From Dendrocalamus latiflorus (taxonomy: Eukaryota > Streptophyta > Magnoliopsida > Poales > Poaceae): DNA of 64,000 nt. A program made the position numbers and the translations under genes. Location: assembly GCA_017311315.1 (NCBI GenBank), contig CM029642.1:14463624-14527623 (forward strand). The letters run 5' to 3'. The notes below the pieces were generated by a model that saw only the letters and a program-made list of their open reading frames with translations, did no database searches and was not told the DNA's origin. Position 1 is the stretch's first letter. Each line of letters opens with the position of its first letter. Below are positions 10,215 through 22,200 of this stretch, in pieces.

Positions 10215-11008
10215 ATCTTAGACTTTTATGGGACAATATCTGTGTTTCCCCGAAATACCGAGCTTGCGTATTTGCACTCCCCCTTCTCTTAGTTAAACTA
10301 GCAGCATAGGCGCGGCGATACGCCGCGCCAGCCACCGTGTGCACCGAAGTAAAAGAGGCGATAATTCGTGAGGAGTTTTTCAAAAAAAAATCGAGGGTAC
10401 ATGCGTATTTTCGAAAAAGTTAAAGGGTTTTTTCGTAAAAATTGAGGACCCGTATGTAATGAAATGAGGACCCGTACGCAATTTAGAAAACCGCGGGGCG
10501 CCATCCTGCAAATTGGAGGGGGTTTTTCAGAAAAATCCGCCGCAAAAAAAACCCGCCAGGACCTGTTCGCGAGAAAAAGGACCTGTTCGCGAAGAAAAAG
10601 GACCTGTACGTAAATTCCGGAAAACAGGAGGAAAACCCCTCCCCTGACCGTACAGGAATCCCCCCGCCACGCGGCGGCCAGCGCGCGCGGGCGGGGGACG
10701 TGGCCGAGCGGGGGGCGGGGAATCCCCCCGCTATAATAGGGGGTAGTATTCACACCCTTGGCCTTAATAATGCCTCGTCCTTCCAGGTTTGGCTATTTAC
10801 AATTGGGCCCAAGTAAACAAGAGATTTAGCTCTTCTAACGAAAAGCATCCTATTGGATTTGAACAAACCGATTTCAATGAAATCGAGCATTCATGATGTT
10901 CGCTCGACAAGCATATATAACAAGATTTCTTCCTCTCTCTTTTTTTGAGAATAATTTCGAATGCATGTATAAATATAGACCAACCGTGGATGGATAAGAT
11001 TCGTTTGG
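10215..11008. repeat. Diverged direct repeat module, copy 1 (left)
   Basis: Once the 451 bp Helitron at 10298-10748 is discounted, this is about 340 bp and aligns with 12034-12374. Shared blocks include 'gacttttatgg', 'tttgcactcccc', 'gatttcaatgaaatcgagca' and 'gatggataagattcgtttgg'. On the minus strand both copies read as a similar short peptide with KRILSI...SCYICL...EH. The module's nature is unknown; no LTR ends or gene were recognised. Confidence 0.6.
10298..10748 (-). mobile_element. Small 451-bp Helitron, left arm only
   Basis: Compared with the right arm, 451 bases are inserted between 'agttaaa' and 'ttcacac' with no target duplication. On the minus strand the insertion ends in TATGCTGCTAG, preceded by a perfect hairpin with 9-base stems (GGCGCGGCG at 10309-10317 and CGCCGCGCC at 10321-10329, loop ATA). 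The insertion lies between A and T. A 3' CTAG, a hairpin just upstream and no duplication identify a Helitron. The 5' end reads TACTACCCCC and not TCTACTA, so it belongs to a different subfamily from Helitrons 1 and 2. No coding sequence. Confidence 0.8.
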
Positions 11009-12033
11009 TTGTGCAACACATACCGCTCATTTCAGTTTTAGTTTCTCACTTCTGACTTTTAATTCACTATTTCTTAATTTCATCTTTTCCAGATTTTTGT
11101 TTTTAGGATTTTTTGCCTTTTCTTTTTTTCGGTATTCCTTCGCATAATCCGTGATGGTCTAACCTATTTTTTATTTTTAAATTTAATTATGTTAAATAAG
11201 CCATCATTAGTTATAGTGAAAAATAAACCAGGTACAATGAAAAAATCATAAGCCATTATTAAACTGATCGCCTAAATATCAGATGGTAGACTTTCTGAGT
11301 CAACCTCGGGCATGCACGAATAGTGAAGCCTTCCTTGGTTTTTTTAAACAAAAACCATAAATAGAAACTAATATGAATTGAGCTGGCTATGAGGTCGTTT
11401 CATTGCAACTGTTCCCATGTGCTTTGAAGATGTTCCTCCGTGTTAGGTAAATGAAGCCAAGCCAAGTCACTTTACTGGAATATCTCAGCAGCGACTTGTT
11501 CTCTTTTGATAAATGTGGTTAGTAAATATCTCCATCATGCTAAGAAAAGGAAACGTATATCCCCGTGTCTGTTTCAGAGATTTGGACTGAAATTCATTCT
11601 ATTGTTTCTCGACATAATTGGTCCTGTTCTAAATATTTTTAGCTTCTGACTTCTGTCTTCTAATATCTTTTTTTTTTGCTTTTTTGCTTTTTCTTTTGTA
11701 TTGTCCGTAATAATATTTTTTTATTTTTTAAAATTTAGTTGCTCAGAAAAAACTAGTAGCCACTGTAGTATAATTTCAGCCGCTATAGTATAAAAAAAGC
11801 CAGAAGCTATGCCTTACAAACCACAATGAGAAGGGCTATATGTCATTGTTATTGTCCAAAATATTTTTTTACAGTATTTCAGGTATAAAGATATCATCAA
11901 TATTTTGTCTTTTCGAAACCATGCCGAAAATACATTCTATCACTTATTCACAATATTTCAGCTCAAGTAAATAACAAAAAGATTACGTCTTACAACAAGT
12001 GATAAGCCAAAGTCAAGACCGGTCCGAACCGGC
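11009..12033. other. Gene-free AT-rich interval (left arm)
   Basis: About 1 kb between the two direct-repeat modules. It is AT-rich, with pyrimidine tracts such as 'cttctgacttctgtcttctaa' at both ends (about 11045 and 11650), suggesting that the duplicated module is larger than its clearly alignable core. No ORF or RNA gene was recognised. It is present in the right arm at 45214-46237. Confidence 0.4.
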
Positions 12034-12374
12034 CTTTAGACTTTTATGGAACTAGCCCTGCATTCCCCGAAATACTGGGCTTGCATATTTGCACTCCCCC
12101 CTTTTCTCAATTAAATTCACACCCTCGACCTTAATGCTGGCTCGTCCTTCGTTCTTTGGCTAATTATAGTTGGGCTCAGGGGAAAAAGAGATTCAAGCTC
12201 TTCTAATAATAAGCATCCTATTACATTTGAACCCACCGATTTCAATGAAATCGAGCATCCATGAAGTTCGCTCAACAAGCATATATAACAAGATTGCTTC
12301 CTCTCTCTCTCCCCTTTTGAGAATACGTAAGAGGATTGCATAGACCAAGCGTTGATGGATAAGATTCGTTTGGC
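12034..12374. repeat. Diverged direct repeat module, copy 2 (left)
   Basis: Partner of 10215-11008 in the same orientation. It ends at the same 'gataagattcgtttgg' word, where MITE 1 is inserted in this arm. Two partial further copies of its last 40 bases ('ccaagcgttgatggataagatt') follow at 13080-13145. Confidence 0.6.
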
Positions 12375-12377
12375 TAA

Positions 12378-12660
12378 GAGCATCTGCAATGGTTATAGCT
12401 AGTAACTAACTATAAGACTTCCACATCATCTATATAGTACACACTAAAGTTAGCATTCTAAAGAACTATCTATAAGGATAGCTATTTGATGCTTACATGC
12501 ACACACAGAATTTATGGAAGCTGCCTCGTTTGGCGCTATAGACTATCTCTAGAGCTGTAGAGAGCTGCGTTCTCTTTCTTCATTTAATATCTTCCACGTA
12601 GGACAGTTGATGACATGGACTCTCTTGTAGAGAGCTGCTATAGACCCATTGCAGATGCTC
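12378..12660. mobile_element. Tourist-like MITE 1 (left arm only)
   Basis: 283 bp with terminal inverted repeats GAGCATCTGCAATGG and CCATTGCAGATGCTC, flanked by TAA on both sides (12375-12377 and 12661-12663). It has no coding capacity. The right arm has an uninterrupted site ('ggctaatgaag'). Same family as 12717-12999. Confidence 0.9.
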
Positions 12661-12716
12661 TAATGAAGTCGTCGCTTTTGCTAAGCGAATTATTCCTGCA
12701 TGTTGCCACTACCTTA

Positions 12717-12999
12717 GGGCATCTCCAATGGTTATAGCTAGCAACTAACTATAAGACTTCCACATCATCTATATAGTACACACTAAAGTTAGCATTCTAA
12801 AGAACTATCTATAAGGATAGCTATTTGATGCTTACATGCACACACAGAATTTATGGAGACTGCCTCGTTTGGCGCTATAGACTATCTCTAGAGCTGTAGA
12901 GAGCTACGTTCTCTTTCTTCATTTAATATCTTCCACGTAGGACAGTTGATGACATGGACTCTCTTGTAGATAGCTGCTATAGACCCATTGGAGATGCCC
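12717..12999. mobile_element. Tourist-like MITE 2 (left arm only)
   Basis: 283 bp with terminal inverted repeats GGGCATCTCCAATGG and CCATTGGAGATGCCC, flanked by TTA (12714-12716 and 13000-13002). The interior is nearly identical to MITE 1, only 56 bp away, so the two are recent relatives. Confidence 0.9.
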
Positions 13000-13002
13000 T
13001 TA

Positions 13003-13673
13003 CCTTTTTTTTTTGAGATTCCGTACGAGAATTCCGTACCTTACCTTTTTTTTTGAGATTCCGTACGAGAATTGCATGGACCAAGCGTTGATGGATAAGA
13101 TTCCGTCAAAGAATTGCATAGACCAAGCGTTGATGGATAAGATTCGTTTGGCTAATGAAGCCGTCGCTTTTGCGCGCACTATTCTCAAAAGAGACGCGCA
13201 CTAACAAAAAGTTAAGCGCACTAGCTAGTAAATCAGTTCTTTTCAACTTTCAAAAATTACTTTTTAGTTTTTTATAGTAATTAGCTTTTAAACAAAATAT
13301 TTTTTTAAAACGAGGTATATAAGTTGATTGTAATACACACTATAGTAACTTTATTTATATGGACAAAAATCACATACGAGTTTCTGTTACTCTATGCTTT
13401 CTCTCACAAACAACCTAAAAGCTATAAACCACAACCATAAGTCATAAGTCACAGCCAAAAGAACATATCCTATCACACTATGAATGTGGTTCACGAAGCA
13501 CTACTCAGGCGCCACAGAAAGCAAATAGTTTGTACACAATGACAATAATAAGCCTCCAAGTTAATACAACGTGAAATATGAAACGAAATATTTTCTAGAG
13601 GAAAAGAAAAAATAAAAACAATTCGGTATATGTATATGTATATATATGCATATTTATATGTATAAAAACAATT
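13003..13673. other. Gene-free interval with dispersed repeat (left)
   Basis: It begins with two tandem copies of a 43-base unit ('gagattccgtacgagaatt' type). It then carries AT-rich sequence whose words ('cactatagtaactttatttatat', 'cacatacgagtttctgtta') recur in diverged form near 25900-26030, an unnamed dispersed repeat. It ends in a TATATG microsatellite. No gene seen. Mirror in the right arm at about 43739-44372. Confidence 0.4.
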
Positions 13674-13856
13674 TCTTGGTGACTAGTGGAGGTGGTTGTA
13701 CCTCCAGGTCATCAGGGTTCAAACCTCATGTTTGGCTCTGCGTGTCTCATTTAGGAGGATTTTCTTTCATTGGTAGGTGACGTGTGTGAGTGCGTGCGTG
13801 TGATGGTGTGCGTGTGTGTTGGCGTCTATGTGTTGTACTGGGTGTTTTAAAAAAAA
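13674..13856 (+). mobile_element. tRNA-derived SINE candidate (left arm)
   Basis: The head contains an A-box-like TGGTGACTAGTGGAGG and, about 30 bases later, a B box GGTTCAAACC. The body has a GTGTG-rich part and the tail is a run of eight A at 13849-13856. A and B boxes at tRNA spacing plus a poly(A) tail are the plant SINE pattern. No clean target duplication was found because the flanks are TATATG microsatellite. Mirror copy at 43558-43738. Confidence 0.55.
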
Positions 13857-14226
13857 GTATATGTATGTATATATTTTCCTGAGAGTACGTACTCTCACTT
13901 TTTATATACCGCTTAAACAAACAAGTTATACTTTTTATCCTTTTAAACATACTCTAATAATAATTATAAGATTCTCCAAAGTAAATTCCATGAAAATTTT
14001 CATCAAAATCTACTTTTTATAGCATAACTTATGTATATACTTTTTTTACATGTGGAGTGTATAGCAAAAATAAAGGACTCTAATGAAATTTTCTTAACCA
14101 TGTCACATTGGAATATCTTAGAATTAGTATTTCAGTATAGCGAAAGTAATAAAGATGTATATCATGTTTATCTAACTGATATATTGAAAGTGGGATAATG
14201 TACTCTCGAGAGTATGGAAAAGGTTT

Positions 14227-14336
14227 CATATATTTATATATATACATATATATGTATATGTATATATATATGTGTATATATATATGTATGTATATATATG
14301 TGTATATATATGTATGTATATATACGTATGCATATA
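14227..14336. repeat. TATATG-type microsatellite, Helitron 2 target (left)
   Basis: About 110 bp of alternating TA/TG dinucleotides directly before the 5' end of Helitron 2. Similar sequence resumes right after its 3' end (25058-25100), so the Helitron appears to have split one microsatellite. The right-arm copy is shorter (43116-43180). Confidence 0.8.
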
Positions 14337-14559
14337 TCTCTACTAATATAACATGGGAGATTTTTGTTTACCTCCCGTTCGACTCTCCTCCCTCCCCACA
14401 AATCCATGATCTCCCTCAAAGAGGAGCGCCGACATGTGGCCCCATTTCCTACTCTCTCTCCTTGCTCAATCCCACCTCACCTAATACTCTCTACTCCCTC
14501 GCCTCCTCTGTCTCCACCCCACCCCTAGCCCTCGACTCCCTCACCTCCTCTGCATGCAA

Positions 14560-15210
14560 GCCGCCCCACTCCCTGGCCCTCAACTGCCTCGCCTCCTCCA
14601 CGCTCCCTCCTCCCCCGTGGGCCGCCGCTCCCCCGTCACCACCATCATCACTGCTTTCTTCCTCCTTGCCGTCTTCCTGTACGATGAGGACGTCCACACC
14701 ATCGCCGAGCTTTCTATCGATGACTACCTCTACCTCGACGTCGATTTCTACAACGTCTCCAGCCTACCCCCCGTCGCCCTGCCTTTGCCCACCTGTGACC
14801 TCTTTCTCAACCGCTGGGTCTTCGACAACCCCTCCCTCCCCGCGCAGGTCACCTGCCTCACCAATGGCCGCCCCGACGACAAATGGTAGTAATGAAAATG
14901 GCAGCCCAAGAACTGCTCCCTACCCACATACGTACTCTATGTCTTTCTAGGTCTGCAACAAATTGCTAAAGTTTGCATCTTTCTTTGCTGATTTCACAAT
15001 TTTATTGGTGAATGAATGGATCGAATCGAATTGGAAAGGTTCAACGCACGGCGGTTCATGGAGAGGATGCGGGAGAAGCAGCAAATGTTCGTAGGAGACT
15101 CGCTGAACCAGAACCAATGGGGTTCATCTTGGTGTCTCCTAGAGTCCAACCGAATCATCTTCTTATCTGCATCCGCCTCGGTAAGTTCCTCCCAACATGT
15201 TGATTGTTGA
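14560..15210 (+). pseudogene. Captured TBL/xylan O-acetyltransferase-like fragment (left)
   Basis: The first exon part encodes a transmembrane-like stretch (TTIITAFFLLAVFLY), then acidic linker sequence and a PMR5N-type motif with CDLFLNRWVFDN and TCLTNGRPDDKW. A GT follows directly at about 14887. A second part from about 15010 reads FNARRFMERMREKQQM then FVGDSLNQNQW, containing the GDS motif of the trichome-birefringence-like (TBL) family of Golgi wall-polysaccharide acetyltransferases. The catalytic DxxH end of the family is absent and the intron is retained, as expected for a genomic segment captured by a Helitron. Not expected to encode an enzyme. Mirror copy at 42240-42890. Confidence 0.85.
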
Positions 15211-16076
15211 AGCCAAAAATTCGAAGATAGTTATGCATTGTTGAGGAAATTCAAGGATAGTTGCACATAAAAAATGCATCTGCTAGCATTTACATATCTC
15301 CAAATGACATTGGCACCGTTCAATCGAAAAATTTAGGTTAGTTTTGCCTAAATTCCCGTATGTTTCTTATCACGGATAGTAATTCCAGTCCGAGTACTAA
15401 ATGACATTGGCACCATTTGATTGAAAAATTTTGGTTAGTTTTGCTTGAATTCCCATATGTTTCTCATCATGGATAGTGATTCTAGTCCGAGTACTAAGCA
15501 TTGCTATGACTTTCCAATAGATGTACATCTGTTGCCTGTCTTTACTTCCTACCGTCATACGTGATGTAAACCTTCACGAGCTATCGTGTTCGTCGTATAT
15601 GCACAAGGCTACTTGTCCACATCCACTGTTGTGCCGTTGCTACCGTCTGGATCCCACATAGGCTGATCCTTTCCTCTAATGAACAGTTCACTACTTTCAG
15701 TAGCGAGTTGATTATTTCAGGTTTTGAGTAGCTTGACTGATAGGGGCCTCTTAAATTAATCACGCCATCTAATCTGATACTTAACAGTCTACAGATTTAG
15801 ACGCGAAAGGAATACTTGATAGAATCTTTGGCCTTTATGCACCATTGCAGCATCAGTAGAGCTTGGTTATATTCTTCAGAGGTCTAGGTGAAATCTTTGT
15901 GCGTTGTAGGTATAATGTTACCAATTGATTTTGTATATATTGTCATGGATTTACAGTTTCATTCTAAAGTCCCAAATCCTAAATGTGTTTTCACAATTCC
16001 CTCTTAGTCCCAAATCCTAAAGCTATTAATCCGTTTACCTGTAAAATCTATCAGAAGTTCAAAACAGTAAAAATGA
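15211..16076. other. Non-coding Helitron 2 interior (left)
   Basis: Probably intron and flanking sequence captured with the TBL fragment. It holds a tandem duplication of about 100 bp (15303-15402 and 15403-15500; shared words 'aaatgacattggcacc' and 'ccgagtactaa'). No ORF of interest and no Helitron 3' end was seen before the second 5' end at 16077. Confidence 0.45.
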
Positions 16077-16105
16077 TCTCGACTAATATAAAAAGGGAGT
16101 TTGTC
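16077..16105 (+). mobile_element. Second, internal Helitron 5' terminus (left)
   Basis: TCTCGACTAATATAAAAAGG, preceded by A, is a second copy of the Helitron 5' end. It is followed, as at 14337, by a CACCTCCC-rich segment. Either a Helitron of the same family sits nested here and shares the 3' end at 25057, or the larger element arose by use of an upstream 5' end. Mirror at 41335-41363. Confidence 0.7.
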
Positions 16106-16268
16106 CGTTCACCTCCCCTCCCCTCCCAACTTCCATACACGCGCGCAACATGAGTGACACATTGTCTGTCCTCCTCTTCCTACGTAGGAAACAAACCACT
16201 ATGCATAATTGTGTCTTCCCTTCAAATAAAAAAACTAAACCAGTTTCCCCAACCCAACCACAGACCGC

Positions 16269-17030
16269 ATGTTCCCTTCTCTTCACACCTTCCCCACCCC
16301 AGTCGCCACACACCATTCCCCCACCCGCCTCCTATCTTCTCCACCACTCCTACCCCTGACTCACCTCCATGGAGCCTATCGACCCCTCCCTGGGCACTGG
16401 TGCCATCGACCTGTGTTGGCTGCTCTCAGCCACCACCGGGGCCTCTTCATCCTGCTCCTCCTCGCCACCACCCCATTCCCCTCCCCTCCCTTTCACTCTT
16501 CCTCTTCCCCTCCCCTGCCTCCTCCTCCCCGCGCATCCGCCTGCCCCGCTCCTTGTCAAGTTTGTGCTCTCCCAAAGGCCCTACCCTAAGTGTTGTGTCA
16601 CCCCTACACTTCACCTACCTCATATTCGGCGACACTGGCGCTTCTGCCATGTTGCGCCGCTACCTCCTCATGCTCTACCACCCTAGGAACCGCTATATCC
16701 TCTACCTCGACCTGTAGGTGCCCGACTCTAACCAGAAAGTGCTCGCCTCCTTCGTCGCGGTGCATCATGTCCTCACTGCGGTGCAATGTGTGGGTGGTGA
16801 TCACCAGGACGCACGCTGTGGCCACGTTCCTGTGGGGCGAGGGTGGCAGACATGGCACCGAGTGCGATTGGTTCATCAACCTCTTGGCCTTGAACTACAC
16901 GCTTGTCACCCAGGATGGTACAAATATTCTTGCCCACATTTGTATTCATACATCGACCTCAACCACCAGGATTCAAATCTCTACCGTGCCCTTGAGGAGG
17001 CCCAGTTACTTGACACGTAATTCATTTATT
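16269..17030 (+). pseudogene. Captured GT14 glycosyltransferase fragment (left)
   Basis: After a proline-rich start that looks like a membrane-anchor region, one frame reads YLIFGDTGASAMLRRYLLML then YHPRNRYILYLDL before a stop at 16717. A shifted frame continues to CDWFINLLALNYTLVTQDG. These match the N-terminal part of family 14 glycosyltransferases (core-2/I-branching domain, plant GlcAT14-like: YLISG...LYHPRNxYVxHLDLE...DWDWFINLSASDYPLVTQDD), Golgi enzymes that add glucuronic acid to arabinogalactan proteins. The fragment is frameshifted and truncated, and lies inside Helitron 2. Mirror at 40409-41171. Confidence 0.85.
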
Positions 17031-17214
17031 GAAGGCCTTCCTCCCCAAGGATCTCACAAATCTATTCACATCTTTTGTAAGCAGATGCTATCGTCGCTCT
17101 TCCAGTAACGTAACAAAATCTTTCCTAGGTTTGAAACTGCATTTTTCCATGTATGCTTACAAATCCACAATGTATGCACGTTTGTTGCCTAGCCAGTGTG
17201 TGTTGGACATGATC

Positions 17215-19298
17215 TTATTGTTGAGTGTGGTCGTGTGTCAAGTACTCGTGTGTTCGAATACTGAGTGGTCATATGTCGAGTACTCGTGTATTCGAGTACT
17301 GTGTGGTTGGTATCGAGTACTCGGTAAGTTCAAGTACTACGTGGTCGTAATCAAGTACTCGATGTGTTCGAGTACTACGTGGTCGTAGCCAAATGTACTC
17401 GGTGTGTTCGAGTATTGCGTGGTCATATTTGAGTACTCCGTATGTTTGAGTACTACGTGTTCGTATGTGTTCGAGTACTGCGCAGTCTCGGTGGGTTTGA
17501 GTACTACATGGTCGTAGTCGAGTACTCAGTATGTTCGAGTACTATGTGGTTGTAGCCACAGTAGTCGTAGCCAAATGTACTCGGTGTGTTTGAGTACCGT
17601 GTGGTCGTAGTCAAGTACTCTGTGTGTTCAAGTACTGCATGGTCGTAGTTGAGTACTCGGTGTGTTCAAGTACTACATAGTCGGTGTGTCCGAGTATGTG
17701 TAGGAGTTGAAGAGCCAGAGCCAGAGAGTGGTTGGAGACTCCAGACCAGTCGAAGGTATGGTCTACAAGCTGTGGTCGATGCCATGGTCGAAGGTGTGGT
17801 CAACAAGCTGTGGTCGATGTTGTGGTCAATGTCGTGGTCGAAGGAGTGGTCAAAGTCATAGTGACTCGGTCGGTACTCGGAGTAGTACTGTCACAATCGT
17901 TAGTCAAACTGTGTAGTGGTCGATGGTTGATAGTCGTAGCTACAACGGTCGATGGTCGATAGTCGTAGCTACAGTAGTCGATGGTCAGTAGTTGTTGCTA
18001 CAATGGTCGATGGTCATAGCTATAGTCGACAGTCGATGCTGGAAGACCTGTGTGGTCGAAGATGCAATCGAGGTGCTGTGGTCGACAAGTCTTGGTCGGT
18101 GATGTGGTCTACAAGGTGCAGTCGAAGCCATGGTCGAAAGAGCAATTGAAGTCATGGTTGAAGGAGCGATGCGTTATAGCAGATGTGTGTGGCCTATCAC
18201 TATAGCAGTCGATGATTGCGGTAGCAGACGTGTGCACTGGTTGTGGTCAAAGGCCTGGTCGAAGCTACGATCGAAGGCATGGTCGATGCGTGGTCAAAGA
18301 CACAGTCGAAGTGTTCGAGTACTATGTGGTCAGTATCAAGTACTCGATGAGTTTGAGTACTACGTGGTCATAGTCGAGTACTCAGTGTATTTGAGTACTG
18401 TGTAGTTGTAGCCACAGTGGTCGTAGCCAAATGTACTTGGTGTGTTCGAGTACTGTGTGATCGTAGTCAAGTACTTGGTGTGTTCGAGTATTTCATAGTT
18501 GGTGTGTTCGAGTATTTCATGGTCGACAAGTCTTGGTCGGTGATGTGGTCTACAAGGTGCAGTCGAAGCCATGGTCGAAAGAGTAATTGAAGTCATGGTT
18601 GAAGGAGCGATGTGTTGTAGCAGATGTGTGTGGCCTGTCACTATAGCAGTCGATGATCGCGGTAGCAGACGTGTGCACTGGTTGTGGTCAAAGGCCTGGT
18701 CGAAGCTACGATCGAAGGCATGGTCGATGCATGGTCAAAGACATAGTCGAAGTGTTCGAGTACTATGTGGTCAGTATCAAGTACTCGATGAGTTTGAGTA
18801 CTACGTGGTCATAGTCGAGTACTCGGTGTATTTGAGTACTGTGTAGTTGTAGCCACAATGGTCGTAGCCAAATGTACTTGGTGTGTTCGAGTACTGCGTG
18901 ATCGTAGTCAAGTACTTGGTGTGTTCGAGTATTTCATAGTCGGTGTGTTTGAGTATGTGTAGGAGTTAAAGACTCAGAGTTGGAGAGCGGTCAGAGACTC
19001 CAGACCAGTCGAAAGTATGGTCAACAAGCCATTGTCGATGCCATAGTTGAAGGCATGGTCGACAAGCCGTGATCGATGCCATGGTCGAAGGAGTGGTCGA
19101 AGCCACAGTGACTCAGTCGGTACTTGAAGGAGTACTGTCGAAGTCGTTAGTCAAACTGTGCAGTGGTCGATGGTCGATAGTCGTAGCTACAGTGGTTGAT
19201 GGTCGGTAGTCGTAGCTACAGTGGTCGATGGTCGTAGCTATAGTCGACAGTCGATAGTAAAAGACATGTGTGGCTGGAGATGCAGTCAAGGTGCTGTG
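17215..19298 (+). repeat. TGGTCGTAG / GAGTACTCG arrays with 441-bp duplication (left)
   Basis: The first part (17215-17690) alternates words such as GTGTGTTCGAGTACTG and GTGGTCGTAGT. The second part is built on GTGGTCGAAGG and TGGTCGATGG. A larger unit is duplicated in tandem with a 441-base period (peptides starting at 18130 and 18571 are almost identical), and a partial third unit lies at 24520-24750 beyond the LTR insertion. The resulting ORFs are repeat translations. Shared TGGTCG words link this array to that of Helitron 1. Confidence 0.85.
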
Positions 19299-22200
19299 TG
19301 TAACATCCTGAAAGTTTTGAAATCTGAAAATGTGAAGCTTTTGAATTATTTTGCAATATGTTTTATTGGTATTTGGATTTTGTGGTGTTTTCTTGAATTT
19401 GGTGGAGGTTTCAAAATTTAAGAACTCATAAATATATATATATACAAAGACAAACATTAGTAATATCAAAAATGGAATATGCGAATAATAGAAAACTAAA
19501 ATTTTAAATGACGAATCTGAAAAGATGATCCAGTATAAGAAGGGAGAAACTTAAAACTAAAATATAAAATTTCATCATAAAAATAAGAGTATAAAAGGGA
19601 AAAATAATAATAATATATAGGCAAAAAGGAAATATATACTTGTGTATAAAAATGAAGGTGCAAATGAATAAATAGATAAATAAGAAAGAATACATATATA
19701 TGTATATATATATATATATGTGAGTAAAATAAATATATATGTGCACATACAAAAATATAAATAAATAAAATAATATATACTATATATATACATGTATACA
19801 TATTTGTATAAACATATGTATACACACAAAAAAAGAAAGCAAGGAGGTCAGGCCGGCCACAGCCCGGCCCAACCCCCTCTCCCGACCGCTCCCTCTGCCC
19901 GCTGGGCCCCGCTCCCGAGCCTCCCCGCGCGCCTGCTCCACCCGCGCCCCCTCTCTCTGGCCAGGGGCCCCGATTGCCAGCGCCTCCCCACCCTCTCTTT
20001 CTTCTTTCTTCTCCCGCGCGCCCGCTCTCCTTTTTCTTCTGCTGCGCGCAGCTCTCGTCCGCCTCGTGGCAGCCATGCACCGCACCTCACTGCTGTCGCC
20101 CACGGTTTTTGTCTGCACCGCCCACGGTCTCGACAGCTAACCCGTGACCATAAGAAAGCCCCGCGCCACCCTCTCCCTACCTTGCTTCCTTTTGCCGCCC
20201 CTGCCTATGGGCCGGCCGCAGACGCCTCCACGCCATTCCCGGCCCTCCGGCGACGCCCCGCCACTCCGACCGCGTCATGGTGCACCCCGAGCAGTCTCCT
20301 CCCTCCTCCCTCGAGTAATTGAACTCCGACGCCCTCGGCTCGCCGCGCGGCCGTTCCTCCTCACCGCCGGCCAAAACCGCCATTTTCGTCGTCGTCTCCG
20401 ACTCAGAGCACGGCTTCTCGATTCTTCGGGTGTGAAGCACCACCGTGTGGCCCCGAATCTCCTCCAACCGACGGCCGACGCCCTCCGCCGCCCGAGCTCC
20501 CCCTCCACGGTGGCCTTCCCCGCCTGCCCCCGGCTCCCGCCGCCGGCACGCCACGGCTACTCTCCGACCCTACCAACGTTTGCGGTGAGCTCCCCTTGGC
20601 CCACTAATGCTCATGTTTCCCCTACTCCACTCCTTTTCCCCTCCAGCCGCCGTCGCCATTAACGGCCTTCCCCGCCGGCCGCTTTAGGCTGCCGCCAGCC
20701 CGCCTCGTTGCCGCTCCGGCCACCGTTCTGCCACCCCTAGCTTCCCCGTGCTCTGCGCAGCCAGTTTTGCAGGTCACCGCTCCCCCTCCGACCTCCTCTT
20801 GCCGGCGCCACCGCTGCCCGACCGCCGGTCCGGGCTCCTCTACTTCTAGACGCCACCGCTTCAGCTCTGCTGCCTTTACTTCCTTCTGTAAGTCACAAAA
20901 CCCCCTGAGACCGAGTGGCTAGCCGCGCGTGCGTTCAATTCGGAGACCCAGGTTCGATTCCAGATGGTAGCATTTTTCCCCCAAATTTTTATTTTGTTAC
21001 TTTTAGCTCATCTTAATAAATAAAAATCAGTGAAAATTTGGGAATAATGAAGAGAAGCTGATAAAATTTAATTAGAAGGTAAACAAGATTATTTAAGATT
21101 TTAAATGTAGGATTAATCCTTGGAAGCCAATAAATTACATTAGGATGTGAATAAGGTTATTTAGGATTTAACATTTGGTTAAAAAAAACCACATATAAAA
21201 AGGTAATGAACCTTTGTTGTCTATATTAAATGTAAATATTAGTTAAAGGTATTAATAAGGAAGGATTTGGTTAAATAGGAGTCCCAATTAAAAATACATC
21301 CAAGTTAAACCTAAGGGAAATAAAATTGATAGCCATAAAAGTGAGGTTTTAAAATTAAAAGGATCACCCTTAATGACAATCAAAATATGTGGCCTAACAT
21401 TTAACGTGCTGTCAATAGATAGATCTCAATAGTAAACTTAATTAGAAAATAAAGGCCGCTTCATAAAATTTATTTAAACGATAGGGCGTGACCATGAATA
21501 TTTAAATTGGAAAGTCATGATTCATAATATAAACCCCATCATTAGTACATCGCCGATAAATAAATCTCAACAGCTAAATATATATATAAGAGGTTAGAGA
21601 AGTGCGGATAGCATGCATGCAGCCCCCTAGTAAAAATAACAGTACTGTTTCTTGCGTTCGCCGTAGACCCTACTAAAAATATATATATACACATGTAAAC
21701 ACTATCAAGAACATATATATATATATACATCTACTATCAAACATGAAATCTTAAAAGGTAGCTTTAGTTAGTAATGATGACAAAATATCATCATGTATAG
21801 CCGGCTCGAGTTATAAAGGGATAAAACATCAGTAGCAGTAATGTTCAGAAAGCACTTAAGTTAAAAGATTGCCATGATATACAGATGCTAAATTGCAATA
21901 GCTCTAGGTCATCGAGTATCCAAATAATCCCGCGGATATATAAATACTCTAAAGAAAACATGTAACCATTAACGTGGGTAATTAGGGTCGCATAAAATAC
22001 TGCATCCCAAGCTCTACCCCGATAGCCGAGTTTAAACTAGAATTAGAAGTGAAGCTAAGCCTAATAGCAGCTAGAGTATGAGCTAGCTAATAATAGTGCC
22101 ATCAATTAAATCTTAACACTAGCTTGAGTACATAATAGTATTGGGCATAATTGTATATATAACAAGTTAGGACCATATGAGTGGAACCTTATTCAACTCA

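Noticed and set aside
10215..12374. The two direct-repeat modules as LTRs of a small retrotransposon
   Set aside because: They are only about 80% alike, lack matching TG...CA ends and target duplications, and have no primer-binding site between them.
14198..14950. A 250-codon ORF starting in Tyr/Ile-rich sequence
   Set aside because: The start is translated TATATG microsatellite and the frame then runs through the TBL fragment in the wrong frame.
18130..18846. Two near-identical 91-codon ORFs
   Set aside because: They are the 441-bp tandem duplication of array sequence, not duplicated genes.
19850..20662. GC-rich Pro/Arg/Ser ORFs up to 194 codons on both strands
   Set aside because: Compositional, inside the 5.2-kb LTR-like insertion; no domain in any frame.
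20905..20970. A functional tRNA gene
   Set aside because: A and B boxes are present but no acceptor stem or proper cloverleaf could be paired by eye.
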